The notes under the pieces were generated by a model, which was not told the DNA's origin, made no database searches, and worked only from the letters and a program-made list of their open reading frames with translations. A stretch of 9,218 nucleotides of DNA from Desulfovibrio sp. UBA2564 (GTDB taxonomy: Bacteria > Desulfobacterota > Desulfovibrionia > Desulfovibrionales > Desulfovibrionaceae): the NCBI GenBank assembly GCA_002340305.1, contig DDLU01000217.1, positions 1 to 9,218 on the forward strand. The letters run 5' to 3'. Shown here piece after piece: positions 1-5,078 of this stretch (the first letter of the stretch is position 1; each line of letters begins with the position of its first letter). A program made the position numbers and the translations under genes.

Positions 1-38
1 AATTATCTCCGAAAGTCGAGTTCAATACTTAATGCCGA

Positions 39-67
39 ATATTAACCCTTTTCTTTAACCAAGTCAG
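39..67 (-). promoter_or_regulatory. Putative promoter of a leftward gene starting outside the window
   Basis: On the minus strand a -35-like CTGACT (62-67) is followed after exactly 17 bp by a -10-like TAATAT (39-44). Each matches four of six consensus bases. Further left a GGAG ribosome-binding core (minus strand, 7-10) lies 6 bases from the window edge, as expected if a leftward gene starts immediately outside. The coding part is not visible, so this rests on signals only. Confidence 0.35.
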
Positions 68-113
68 CACTAATTTCTCAAAATTATGATTGTTTTTAAA
101 TATAATGCTGACT
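62..113. repeat. Inverted repeat, possible operator
   Basis: AGTCAGCA (62-69) and TGCTGACT (106-113) are perfect 8-bp inverted arms with 36 bp between them, about 44 bp centre to centre. The left arm overlaps the -35 box of the putative leftward promoter. The right arm abuts a perfect rightward TATAAT (101-106), although no good -35 box accompanies that. The placement suits an operator between two divergent promoters, which is inference. A large-loop RNA hairpin or chance remain possible. Confidence 0.35.
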
Positions 114-174
114 GATTACTCAGTTATATTTTTGGGACTTGATTGGAGCTGGCCGAGAGTGATATTCAGCTGCC

Positions 175-324
175 ATGAAAGACAATCAAGCTATCCATAT
201 GACAGAAGAGTTACCTGACATTGAATCAAATTTTAAGATTCATCCTTTTACTGAGGGTACAGGGTGTCCCATAAGTGATGTGGATGAACCGCACCTGCAC
301 GATTTTTACCGTTTAGGTTATTGA
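175..324 (+). pseudogene. Remnant resembling the N-terminus of an AraC-type regulator
   Basis: An open frame of 49 codons runs from ATG at 175 to TGA at 322-324. Its last residues, PHLHDFYRLGY, resemble the cupin-strand motif PHRHDFY near the N-terminus of many AraC/XylS-family regulators. There the motif is followed by a further 200 or so residues including the DNA-binding domain. Here a stop follows at once, and the next 40 bases lead into an intrinsic terminator. No clear ribosome-binding site precedes the ATG. I therefore read it as the leftover 5' end of a deleted regulator that kept its terminator. A genuine 49-residue cupin-like peptide is the alternative. Family assignment rests on one short motif and is tentative. 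Confidence 0.4.
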
Positions 325-367
325 TCAGTCGCTGACAATCAGAGTTTCATAGTAAATTAGTTTTATG

Positions 368-396
368 GGCACAATCCATTTAAGCTGTGCCTTTTT
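368..396 (+). terminator. Intrinsic terminator
   Basis: GGCACA (368-373) pairs with TGTGCC (386-391) around a 12-base loop, followed directly by TTTTT (392-396). It would end transcripts coming from the remnant upstream and insulate the HAD phosphatase gene. Confidence 0.65.
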
Positions 397-407
397 ATGT
401 CCTGTGT

Positions 408-435
408 TTGACTTGTAGTGGATCGGTCTTAAATT
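408..435 (+). promoter_or_regulatory. Candidate promoter of the HAD phosphatase gene
   Basis: TTGACT (408-413), 16 bp, then TAAATT (430-435). The -35 matches five of six consensus bases and the -10 four of six. It lies just downstream of the terminator and would start transcription near 442, right at the AAGGAG ribosome-binding site (443-448). The 5' leader would be unusually short, so the assignment is uncertain. Confidence 0.3.
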
Positions 436-454
436 TCTGCACAAGGAGAATGGA

Positions 455-1159
455 ATGTTTCATGGAAAAGTAAGGGCTGTCGGTTTTGATGCTGATGATA
501 CCTTGTGGGTGAATGAGCCTTTTTTTGATCAAGCCAAGGCCGAGGTTGCGGAGATGATGTCCGTGCATCTGCCTTCTGAAAAATTCTTGGAAGTTCTGGA
601 AAAGACCCTGTCCCGCAATATTAAATCTTTTGGCTACGGAGTTAAAAACTTCGTTATTTCAATGATTGACGCGGCCAACCAAGTTGCTCCGGGTAATGTC
701 AAAAGCTCTGAGATCGAGAGGATGATTGATTTGGGACGGGCCATGCTCTTCAATCCTGTTGAGCTTATCGAGGGTGTTGAAGAAGTCCTGCAAACCCTTG
801 GTAGTTCTTATGAGCTGTTAATGATTACCAAAGGAGATGTGGCGGAGCAGCAGCGAAAGATTGACCTCTCCGGTATGGCCGAATATTTTGATCATATTGA
901 AATATTGACGGAAAAAGACGGTGCAGCTTATGAAAGTATTCTCCGTAAGCATAGTATCGGGCATGAAGAATTTCTCATGGTGGGCAACTCTGTGAAGTCA
1001 GATATCCTGCCTGTTGTGACAATAGGCGGCAGTGCTGTACATATCCCATTTCACACCACATGGGTGAATGAAGTGGTTTGTGATGGTGAGCTTTGCGGTC
1101 GTGAATATGTAGAAATCAGTGAGGTTAGTGAACTATTGCCATTACTGATATATTCATAA
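455..1159 (+). CDS. HAD-superfamily hydrolase (small-molecule phosphatase)
   Basis: This is a 234-residue soluble haloacid dehalogenase-type hydrolase. All four HAD motifs are visible. Motif I is DADDT at residues 12-16, with nucleophile Asp12 and acid/base Asp14. Motif II is Thr125 in MITKGD. Motif III is probably Lys154. Motif IV is GNSVKSD at 177-183. The helical segment between motifs I and II (about 20-100) fits a C1-cap phosphatase of the YjjG/phosphoglycolate phosphatase type, acting on a small cytoplasmic phosphate ester. The exact substrate cannot be read from sequence. The ATG is preceded by AAGGAG with 6-base spacing. The gene stands alone: a terminator lies before it and a separate promoter probably serves the FTR gene 154 bp downstream. 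No terminator of its own is obvious. Confidence 0.9.
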   Translation: MFHGKVRAVGFDADDTLWVNEPFFDQAKAEVAEMMSVHLPSEKFLEVLEKTLSRNIKSFGYGVKNFVISMIDAANQVAPGNVKSSEIERMIDLGRAMLFNPVELIEGVEEVLQTLGSSYELLMITKGDVAEQQRKIDLSGMAEYFDHIEILTEKDGAAYESILRKHSIGHEEFLMVGNSVKSDILPVVTIGGSAVHIPFHTTWVNEVVCDGELCGREYVEISEVSELLPLLIYS

Positions 1160-1198
1160 TTAAAGGTATATTTTGTTTAATTTTGTATAGTAATTAAT

Positions 1199-1233
1199 CG
1201 CTTTCATTCTATTACAATGAATGGTAATAAGCG
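1199..1233 (+). other. Imperfect hairpin with two alternative pairings
   Basis: In one fold CGCTT (1199-1203)/AAGCG (1229-1233) closes over CATTC (1205-1209)/GAATG (1219-1223). In the other, CGCT/AGCG closes over TATTAC (1210-1215)/GTAATA (1224-1229). The two inner stems overlap and exclude each other. No T-run follows, so it is not a standard terminator. It lies after the HAD gene and before the FTR promoter region. It could stabilise the HAD mRNA end, or mean nothing. Confidence 0.3.
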
Positions 1234-1239
1234 ACTGCC

Positions 1240-1278
1240 TACGCACTAGGGGATGTAGTTTGCGTTTCATAGTGCGTA
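1240..1278. promoter_or_regulatory. 9-bp inverted repeat, candidate operator of the FTR gene
   Basis: TACGCACTA (1240-1248) and TAGTGCGTA (1270-1278) are perfect inverted arms with 21 bp between, 30 bp centre to centre or about three helical turns. The right arm sits between the proposed -35 (1260-1265) and -10 (1283-1288) of the FTR gene, a classic place for a repressor site. As RNA it could also form a stem-loop, though transcription from the proposed promoter would start downstream of it. Confidence 0.45.
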
Positions 1279-1288
1279 TTTATATTAC
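1260..1288 (+). promoter_or_regulatory. Candidate promoter of the FTR gene
   Basis: TTGCGT (1260-1265), 17 bp, TATTAC (1283-1288). An overlapping TATATT at 1281-1286 is an alternative -10. Transcription would start near 1295, just before the AAGGTG ribosome-binding site (1303-1308). The -10 element is a modest match. Confidence 0.3.
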
Positions 1289-1302
1289 AAACATCAAGAA
1301 AT

Positions 1303-1308
1303 AAGGTG
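1303..1308 (+). promoter_or_regulatory. Ribosome-binding site fixing the TTG start
   Basis: AAGGTG, 5 bases before TTG at 1314. No in-frame ATG or GTG with comparable spacing is present, and the next methionine (residue 30) lies inside the conserved fold. The site therefore supports initiation at TTG. Confidence 0.65.
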
Positions 1309-1313
1309 ATATT

Positions 1314-1697
1314 TTGTCTCAGCCTACTGAAAAAAATGTAAAATTGATCTCCAAGTATGTAGAGAAGTACTGTGATCGTACCGGACTTAACCTTCATCCC
1401 ATGAAAGATGTCTCCGATGCCGTGACTACCGGTCTGGCTATGCATCTTGATGAACTTAAGCGTCCTCTCTGTCCTTGCCGTTTTTACCCGGACAAGCAGC
1501 AGGCCGTTGCAGAGCGTGAATGGCTTTGCCCTTGTTCAGATATGAAGGAATATAAGTATTGTCACTGTATGCTTTTTGTTAACGAAGAAGGCATGCCTGT
1601 AACCGAGCATCTCCCCGGAGATCACGAAGGCCGCCAGACATATGGCGATATCGCTGATCCCGCACCGGCGAAGATGCATCGCAAGCTGCCCAACTAA
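1314..1697 (+). CDS. Ferredoxin:thioredoxin reductase, catalytic (beta) subunit
   Basis: This 127-residue cytoplasmic protein carries the FTR catalytic-subunit signature CPC-X16-CPC-X8-CHC: Cys53, 55, 72, 74, 83 and 85. In the known enzyme four of these bind a [4Fe-4S] cluster next to a redox-active disulfide. The enzyme passes electrons from ferredoxin to thioredoxin one at a time. Length is typical for the family. The plant and cyanobacterial enzyme is a heterodimer with a variable subunit. No variable subunit, thioredoxin or ferredoxin gene is in this window, as is usual for FTR homologues of anaerobes. Translation probably starts at TTG with a good AAGGTG site. The gene is monocistronic, with its own putative promoter and operator upstream and a strong terminator 21 bases after the stop. 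The partner thioredoxin is unknown. Confidence 0.93.
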   Translation: MSQPTEKNVKLISKYVEKYCDRTGLNLHPMKDVSDAVTTGLAMHLDELKRPLCPCRFYPDKQQAVAEREWLCPCSDMKEYKYCHCMLFVNEEGMPVTEHLPGDHEGRQTYGDIADPAPAKMHRKLPN

Positions 1698-1713
1698 GCA
1701 GACTTAATTACAA

Positions 1714-2034
1714 TCAAAAAAGAACGGACACAGGCTTAATGCTTGTGTCCGTTCTTTGTTTTTTATACATGGCAATGCAGCAGCTGTTTGATTTTTTAAG
1801 CTGCTTTATAATTCTACTGTAGTTGGCGGAATTATCGATGTGTTTATATCCCGGCATCGAGTCCTGTAGTTTTTTTAGAAAGTACTGATGGTATCCTTGG
1901 CCTTTGAATGGGCCTGAACGTATAACTCCGGGAGCGGAATCCACATGATACCAGATCAGTTCTTTTTCTGCTGAGCATGCCGTGCTGGGAGTGAGTATTG
2001 CCAGAAATATTATGATGAAGGTAGAAAATCTCAT
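1714..2034 (-). pseudogene. Truncated periplasmic solute-binding-like protein
   Basis: The product begins with a signal peptide: MRF, a hydrophobic stretch FIIIFLAIL and a likely cleavage after ACSA. A segment starting ELIWYHVDSAPGVI follows, containing GPFKGQGY and NYSRIIKQLKKSNSCCIAMYKK. These resemble the N-terminal third of the TIGR02285-type extracellular solute-binding family, whose members usually run about 250-280 residues. Here homology stops after about 90 residues. The remaining 14 codons, QRTDTSIKPVSVLF, are the translation of the terminator hairpin. The 3' part of the gene therefore seems to have been deleted down to its terminator. An upstream in-frame ATG at 2112 would give 132 residues but places the signal peptide 26 residues in, so I prefer 2034. 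Neither start has a good ribosome-binding site. Probably non-functional. Confidence 0.65.
1719..1764 (+). terminator. Strong bidirectional intrinsic terminator
   Basis: A perfect 14-bp stem, 1719-1732 with 1744-1757, can extend by a G-T wobble and two more pairs to a 5-base loop. TTTTTT follows at 1759-1764. The A-run at 1716-1721 supplies a T-run on the other strand. It ends the FTR transcript rightward and the truncated minus-strand gene leftward, and is the strongest hairpin in the window. Confidence 0.9.
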
Positions 2035-2195
2035 TACGAACCGCGCTGAAATCATCAGTGATATATTGTTTAATTCTGTCTGGAACTTACGGGCAAAATA
2101 TAAGATTTCCATGATTTTTATTGGTTATGGTTATAGTTGAGGGTAGCATAAAGTTTTATTCGAATATGATTTTACACCAGATTAGCATCTCTTCT

Positions 2196-2201
2196 ATTAT
2201 A
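2196..2201 (-). promoter_or_regulatory. Perfect -10 box upstream of the truncated gene
   Basis: TATAAT on the minus strand. The -35 position at 17 bp falls in the T-run around 2219-2224, a poor match to TTGACA. It might be the old promoter of the truncated gene. The weak -35 and AT-rich setting keep confidence low. Confidence 0.2.
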
Positions 2202-2218
2202 ACTTGTAAGTCTAAAAC

Positions 2219-2256
2219 AAAAAAAACGGATATAGGCCGAATAGCTGCGGTCTTTC
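2219..2256 (-). terminator. Weak or degenerate terminator after the SpoIIE phosphatase gene
   Basis: On the minus strand a G+C-rich stretch, with only about 3 bp of stem (CCG/CGG in 2237-2250), is followed by eight T residues (2226-2219). The base order CGGA-A-AGGC recalls the strong terminator at 1719-1764 with a decayed right arm. It is the only candidate for ending transcription of 2285-3625 before the truncated gene. Confidence 0.3.
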
Positions 2257-2284
2257 AATGTTCATATATTTATATTGCCCTTCT

Positions 2285-3625
2285 TTAATCAAATTTAATC
2301 TCAACAATAGTAAAATCGTCTTCCAAGGCTCCATCCGATATAGCTGTGGTTTGTTGGTAGAGTTTTTCGAGTTTCGGGTTGCCGGCATCGTCCTCTACAC
2401 ACAGATAATTTACGAATTCTTCGAATTGCCAGAGGGCTCCGCTTTTGAGTTTAAGTTCATATACTCCGTCAGAGTATAGGTAGAGCTTGTCACCTGCCTC
2501 TATTTGGCAGTTACTGGACACGAAGGGAGCTTCTGGAATTACTCCAATGGTTATGTTTTTGGTCGTTAGTTGAATCATGGATGATTCCCTTTGTAATAAG
2601 GCAGGGGGATGACCACCGCTAGCGAATTTAAGTTCTCTGGTTTGTTTATTATATACCCCATACCAGATGGTGAAAAAGAGATGGTTGTTTTCTTCGCCTG
2701 GGAAAGCCATGTTCAGACCTTCAAGAACATTATCCGGTTCAGTGAAGTCAACATCTGCAAGAGACCCGGAGCGAAGAGTATTCATTACAGAGACCGAAAG
2801 CAGGGCTGCGCCTACTCCATGTCCGCTCACATCAGCCAGATACATTGCGAAATGATCATCATCTATCCAGTGGTAGCCGAAAGCATCCCCGCCAAGTGAG
2901 CTTGAGGGTACAAAGCGCCAGTCCGTCTTTATGCATCCTTCGTCAAGGGTCGGAGGAAGGGCTGTTTTTACATATTCAGCTGCTTCGGAAAGTTCCCGGT
3001 TGAGCATGGAAAGTGTCCGGGCGAGTTCTTTCTTTTTTTCTGATAGATTTTTGTTTGTTTTTAGTAAGGTGTCCTCAGCGTTACTGGCAACTTTTACATA
3101 ATAATGAATTAGCTGTGTTATGGCTATCATTATGGTTATGGCAGCTGTTAAAAAGAAGATGTGGTACTGCAAAGGGGTGAGCACATTATTGGGTGTTCTG
3201 AGGTAAATGTATAACAACGCATAGGTAAGTGAAATTATAGTCAGGCAGAAGGTTCGTATTTTACGTTTCCATTGGCGGTTGAAGAAGAGCAATCCTGCCA
3301 GATATATTAAATAAAACTGAAAGCCGGCCTCCCAGCCCACAAAGTAAACTCCGGCAATCTGGTGAGTGATTAGTTCTATAAATATCAGCGAAAAAGCCAG
3401 ATTGTGTCTGCCTTTTCTGTTGAGTATATAAGACGCGGTAAAGGCCGGGACGCTGAAGATGAAGTTGAACAGGGCCATTGGTGGAACATATATGACGAAA
3501 AGGAAGAGCAACCCGAGCATAAAATGGGTTGTTCCTCCGAAAATGTAGGCCATTTGTGTAATGCGGAAAAATTTATAATTTTTTTCCTGAACTTGTTCCG
3601 GATTACATTTTCCAAATCCACCCAT
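2285..3625 (-). CDS. Membrane-anchored SpoIIE/RsbU-type PP2C phosphatase
   Basis: This 446-residue protein dephosphorylates phosphoserine or phosphothreonine, typically on an anti-anti-sigma (STAS) partner. Residues about 25-178 hold roughly six hydrophobic segments (near 27-47, 50-68, 76-98, 103-116, 125-143 and 153-177), a membrane sensor region of no type I can name. Residues about 181-220 look like a coiled-coil linker (KKKELARTLSMLNRELSEAA). The rest is the phosphatase: GGDAFGYHW at 245-253 with Asp247, LADVSGHGVGAALLS at 263-277 with Asp265, SGGHPPALL at 336-344, YSDGVYEL at 384-391 with Asp386, and EDDFTIVEIKF at 435-445. The metal-binding aspartates are intact, so it should be active. 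No STAS protein, anti-sigma kinase or response regulator is nearby. The ATG has a modest GG-rich ribosome-binding site. It follows the yqhD-like gene on the same strand, past a terminator. Confidence 0.9.
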   Translation of the reverse strand: MGGFGKCNPEQVQEKNYKFFRITQMAYIFGGTTHFMLGLLFLFVIYVPPMALFNFIFSVPAFTASYILNRKGRHNLAFSLIFIELITHQIAGVYFVGWEAGFQFYLIYLAGLLFFNRQWKRKIRTFCLTIISLTYALLYIYLRTPNNVLTPLQYHIFFLTAAITIMIAITQLIHYYVKVASNAEDTLLKTNKNLSEKKKELARTLSMLNRELSEAAEYVKTALPPTLDEGCIKTDWRFVPSSSLGGDAFGYHWIDDDHFAMYLADVSGHGVGAALLSVSVMNTLRSGSLADVDFTEPDNVLEGLNMAFPGEENNHLFFTIWYGVYNKQTRELKFASGGHPPALLQRESSMIQLTTKNITIGVIPEAPFVSSNCQIEAGDKLYLYSDGVYELKLKSGALWQFEEFVNYLCVEDDAGNPKLEKLYQQTTAISDGALEDDFTIVEIKFD

Positions 3626-3662
3626 ATTTTTCCAACCTTATTGTTTCAAATAATATTAAAGC

Positions 3663-3703
3663 AAAAAAGCCCCGTGCTTTCCGTAGATCAGGGAAGCACG
3701 GGG
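3663..3703 (-). terminator. Intrinsic terminator of the YqhD-family gene
   Basis: A 13-pair stem (3670-3682 with 3691-3703, one T-G wobble) closes an 8-base loop. On the minus strand it is followed by TTTTTT (3668-3663). It lies 24 bp after the stop codon of the dehydrogenase gene and only 38 bp before the start codon of the SpoIIE phosphatase gene. Confidence 0.85.
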
Positions 3704-3726
3704 TATTAGTTGTTGTAATTATTTAA

Positions 3727-4899
3727 TTAAAGTGCAGTCTCAAGCATCTTACGAGATACTTCCAGAGTTACGTCGCCTCGTTCGGAAAGCTGGGTCATGC
3801 CATGCTTTTCGAGGTTGGCAACAACCCGGTCAATGATATCTGCGTCGATTTCGTAATCAGAGAGCTTGGTTGCCATGCCGATGCTGTGGAAAAATTCTTC
3901 GGTCTTGGCAATTGCCTGATTAATGCGTTCATCATCGTCGCCTTCGCGGAGATCCCATACGCGTTCTGCGTACTGGATGAGTTTTTCGCGCTTTTCAGCA
4001 CGGCGGACTTTCCAGTTCGCGAGCTGAACAACGGCCAGAGTTTTGGCGTGGTCCAGTCCGGTAAGGGCTGTCAGCTCATGTCCAATCATATGAGTTGTCC
4101 AGTCCTGAGGAACACCTGCTGAAATGAGACCGTTGAGGGCCATGGTGGAGCACCATACGAGGTTTGCGCGAGCATCGTAGTTTTCAGGCTCGTTAACTGT
4201 TGTTTCGCCGATTTCGATCAGAGTCTGCAAAATACCTTCGGCTGTGCGGTCTTGAAAACGTCCTTCTGCCGGGAAGGTCAGGTACTGTTCGACGGTGTGG
4301 ATGAAGGTATCAACAACACCGTTTGCTACCTGAGTTTTCGGCAGGGTAAAGGTTATCTCCGGATCGAGAATGGAAAATTTGGGGAAGTTGAGGGGAGACA
4401 TAACTACAAGTTTGTCTTCGCCGTCGCTGATTACCGCGCCGTTATTCATTTCTGAACCGGTTGCCGGAAGGGTCAGTACGGTTCCGAAGGGAACTGAGGA
4501 CTCGGCAGGAACACCGGCAAATCCAAAGTTCATGATCTCACGTTCACGACCTTCATATTCTTTGTTGGGGGCTGCAATTGCAATGAATTTGGTACCGTCG
4601 ATAACGGAACCGCCACCAACTGCAAGGATGAAGTCAATTTTTTCATCACGAACAACTTTTACTGCTTCCATGAGCACGTCAAAGCGCGGGTTGGCAGGAA
4701 TTCCGCCGAATTCAATCACAGTGCGTTCGCTTTTAGCGAGTTCTGCATTTACGCGATCAAGCAGGCCGGTTTTCTTTGCGCTACCTCCACCATAGGTGAT
4801 GAGTACGTTTGCATTTTTAGGTACAAGATTATCCAGTTCCTGAAGCTGGCCTTCGCCGAAAACAATGTTGGTCGGATTATAAAAAGAAAAATTAAGCAT
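3727..4899 (-). CDS. yqhD: YqhD-family NADPH-dependent aldehyde/alcohol dehydrogenase
   Basis: This 390-residue iron-type (group III) alcohol dehydrogenase is strikingly similar to E. coli YqhD (387 residues). YqhD reduces a wide range of short-chain and lipid-peroxidation aldehydes with NADPH. Visible features are the Rossmann-part motifs YGGGSAKKTG (36-45) and AVGGGSVIDGTKF (93-105), then LPATGSE (144-150). The metal ligands Asp197 and His201 (VVDTFIHTVEQY), His270 (THMIGHE) and His284 (GLDHAKTLA) are all conserved, with a constant +3 offset from the E. coli positions as I remember them. The start at 4899 has AGGAG 6 bases upstream and matches the family N-terminus. An upstream ATG at 4944 would add 15 lysine-rich residues without support. 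The gene is divergent from an AraC-type regulator, the yqhC-yqhD arrangement of E. coli. Expected role: cytoplasmic aldehyde detoxification or alcohol formation. Confidence 0.95.
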   Translation of the reverse strand: MLNFSFYNPTNIVFGEGQLQELDNLVPKNANVLITYGGGSAKKTGLLDRVNAELAKSERTVIEFGGIPANPRFDVLMEAVKVVRDEKIDFILAVGGGSVIDGTKFIAIAAPNKEYEGREREIMNFGFAGVPAESSVPFGTVLTLPATGSEMNNGAVISDGEDKLVVMSPLNFPKFSILDPEITFTLPKTQVANGVVDTFIHTVEQYLTFPAEGRFQDRTAEGILQTLIEIGETTVNEPENYDARANLVWCSTMALNGLISAGVPQDWTTHMIGHELTALTGLDHAKTLAVVQLANWKVRRAEKREKLIQYAERVWDLREGDDDERINQAIAKTEEFFHSIGMATKLSDYEIDADIIDRVVANLEKHGMTQLSERGDVTLEVSRKMLETAL

Positions 4900-4905
4900 T
4901 TTTAA

Positions 4906-4910
4906 CTCCT
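4906..4910 (-). promoter_or_regulatory. Ribosome-binding site deciding the yqhD start
   Basis: AGGAG on the minus strand, 6 bases before ATG at 4899. The alternative ATG at 4944 has no such site, so translation is assigned to 4899. Confidence 0.8.
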
Positions 4911-4971
4911 GTTTTTTGTGATCTGTTGAATGTTTTATGCCCACTGTGTGTTTTTTTTTGAATACCTATTT

Positions 4972-4999
4972 TTGCAAACAGTTTGCCTGATCTTGCAAA
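4972..4999. promoter_or_regulatory. Direct-repeat operator candidate for the AraC-type regulator
   Basis: TTGCAAA occurs at 4972-4978 and again at 4993-4999. The repeats are exactly 21 bp apart, two helical turns, which is the known spacing of adjacent AraC-type half-sites such as araI1/araI2. The first copy also lies in the perfect palindrome GCAAAC-A-GTTTGC (4974-4986). The second copy overlaps the -35 box of the regulator's promoter. The inference is one site serving activation of yqhD and autoregulation of the regulator. Confidence 0.55.
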
Positions 5000-5020
5000 G
5001 TGAGCATATTTTAGTAGAAT
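4993..5020 (+). promoter_or_regulatory. Promoter of the AraC-type regulator gene
   Basis: TTGCAA (4993-4998), 16 bp, TAGAAT (5015-5020). The -10 matches five of six consensus bases. Transcription would begin near 5027, giving a leader of about 52 bases before ATG 5079. Its -35 coincides with a proposed regulator half-site, so bound regulator would occlude it. Confidence 0.5.
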
Positions 5021-5066
5021 CATTTAATGGCAATGCTAAGCAGTGTATCACAAAATGCCGCCATGT

Positions 5067-5072
5067 GAGGAG
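5067..5072 (+). promoter_or_regulatory. Ribosome-binding site deciding the regulator start
   Basis: GAGGAG, 6 bases before ATG 5079. The in-frame ATG at 5043, which would add 12 residues, has no comparable site. Confidence 0.8.
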
Positions 5073-5078
5073 TATAAA

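Noticed and set aside
1239..1445. Minus-strand frame of 68 codons over the FTR start
   Set aside because: It lies antisense to the FTR promoter and coding region, with no ribosome-binding site and no recognisable protein features.
3385..3709. Open frames in other frames over the SpoIIE phosphatase N-terminus and the terminator
   Set aside because: They overlap a gene with complete family motifs and run through an intrinsic terminator; composition is shadow-like.
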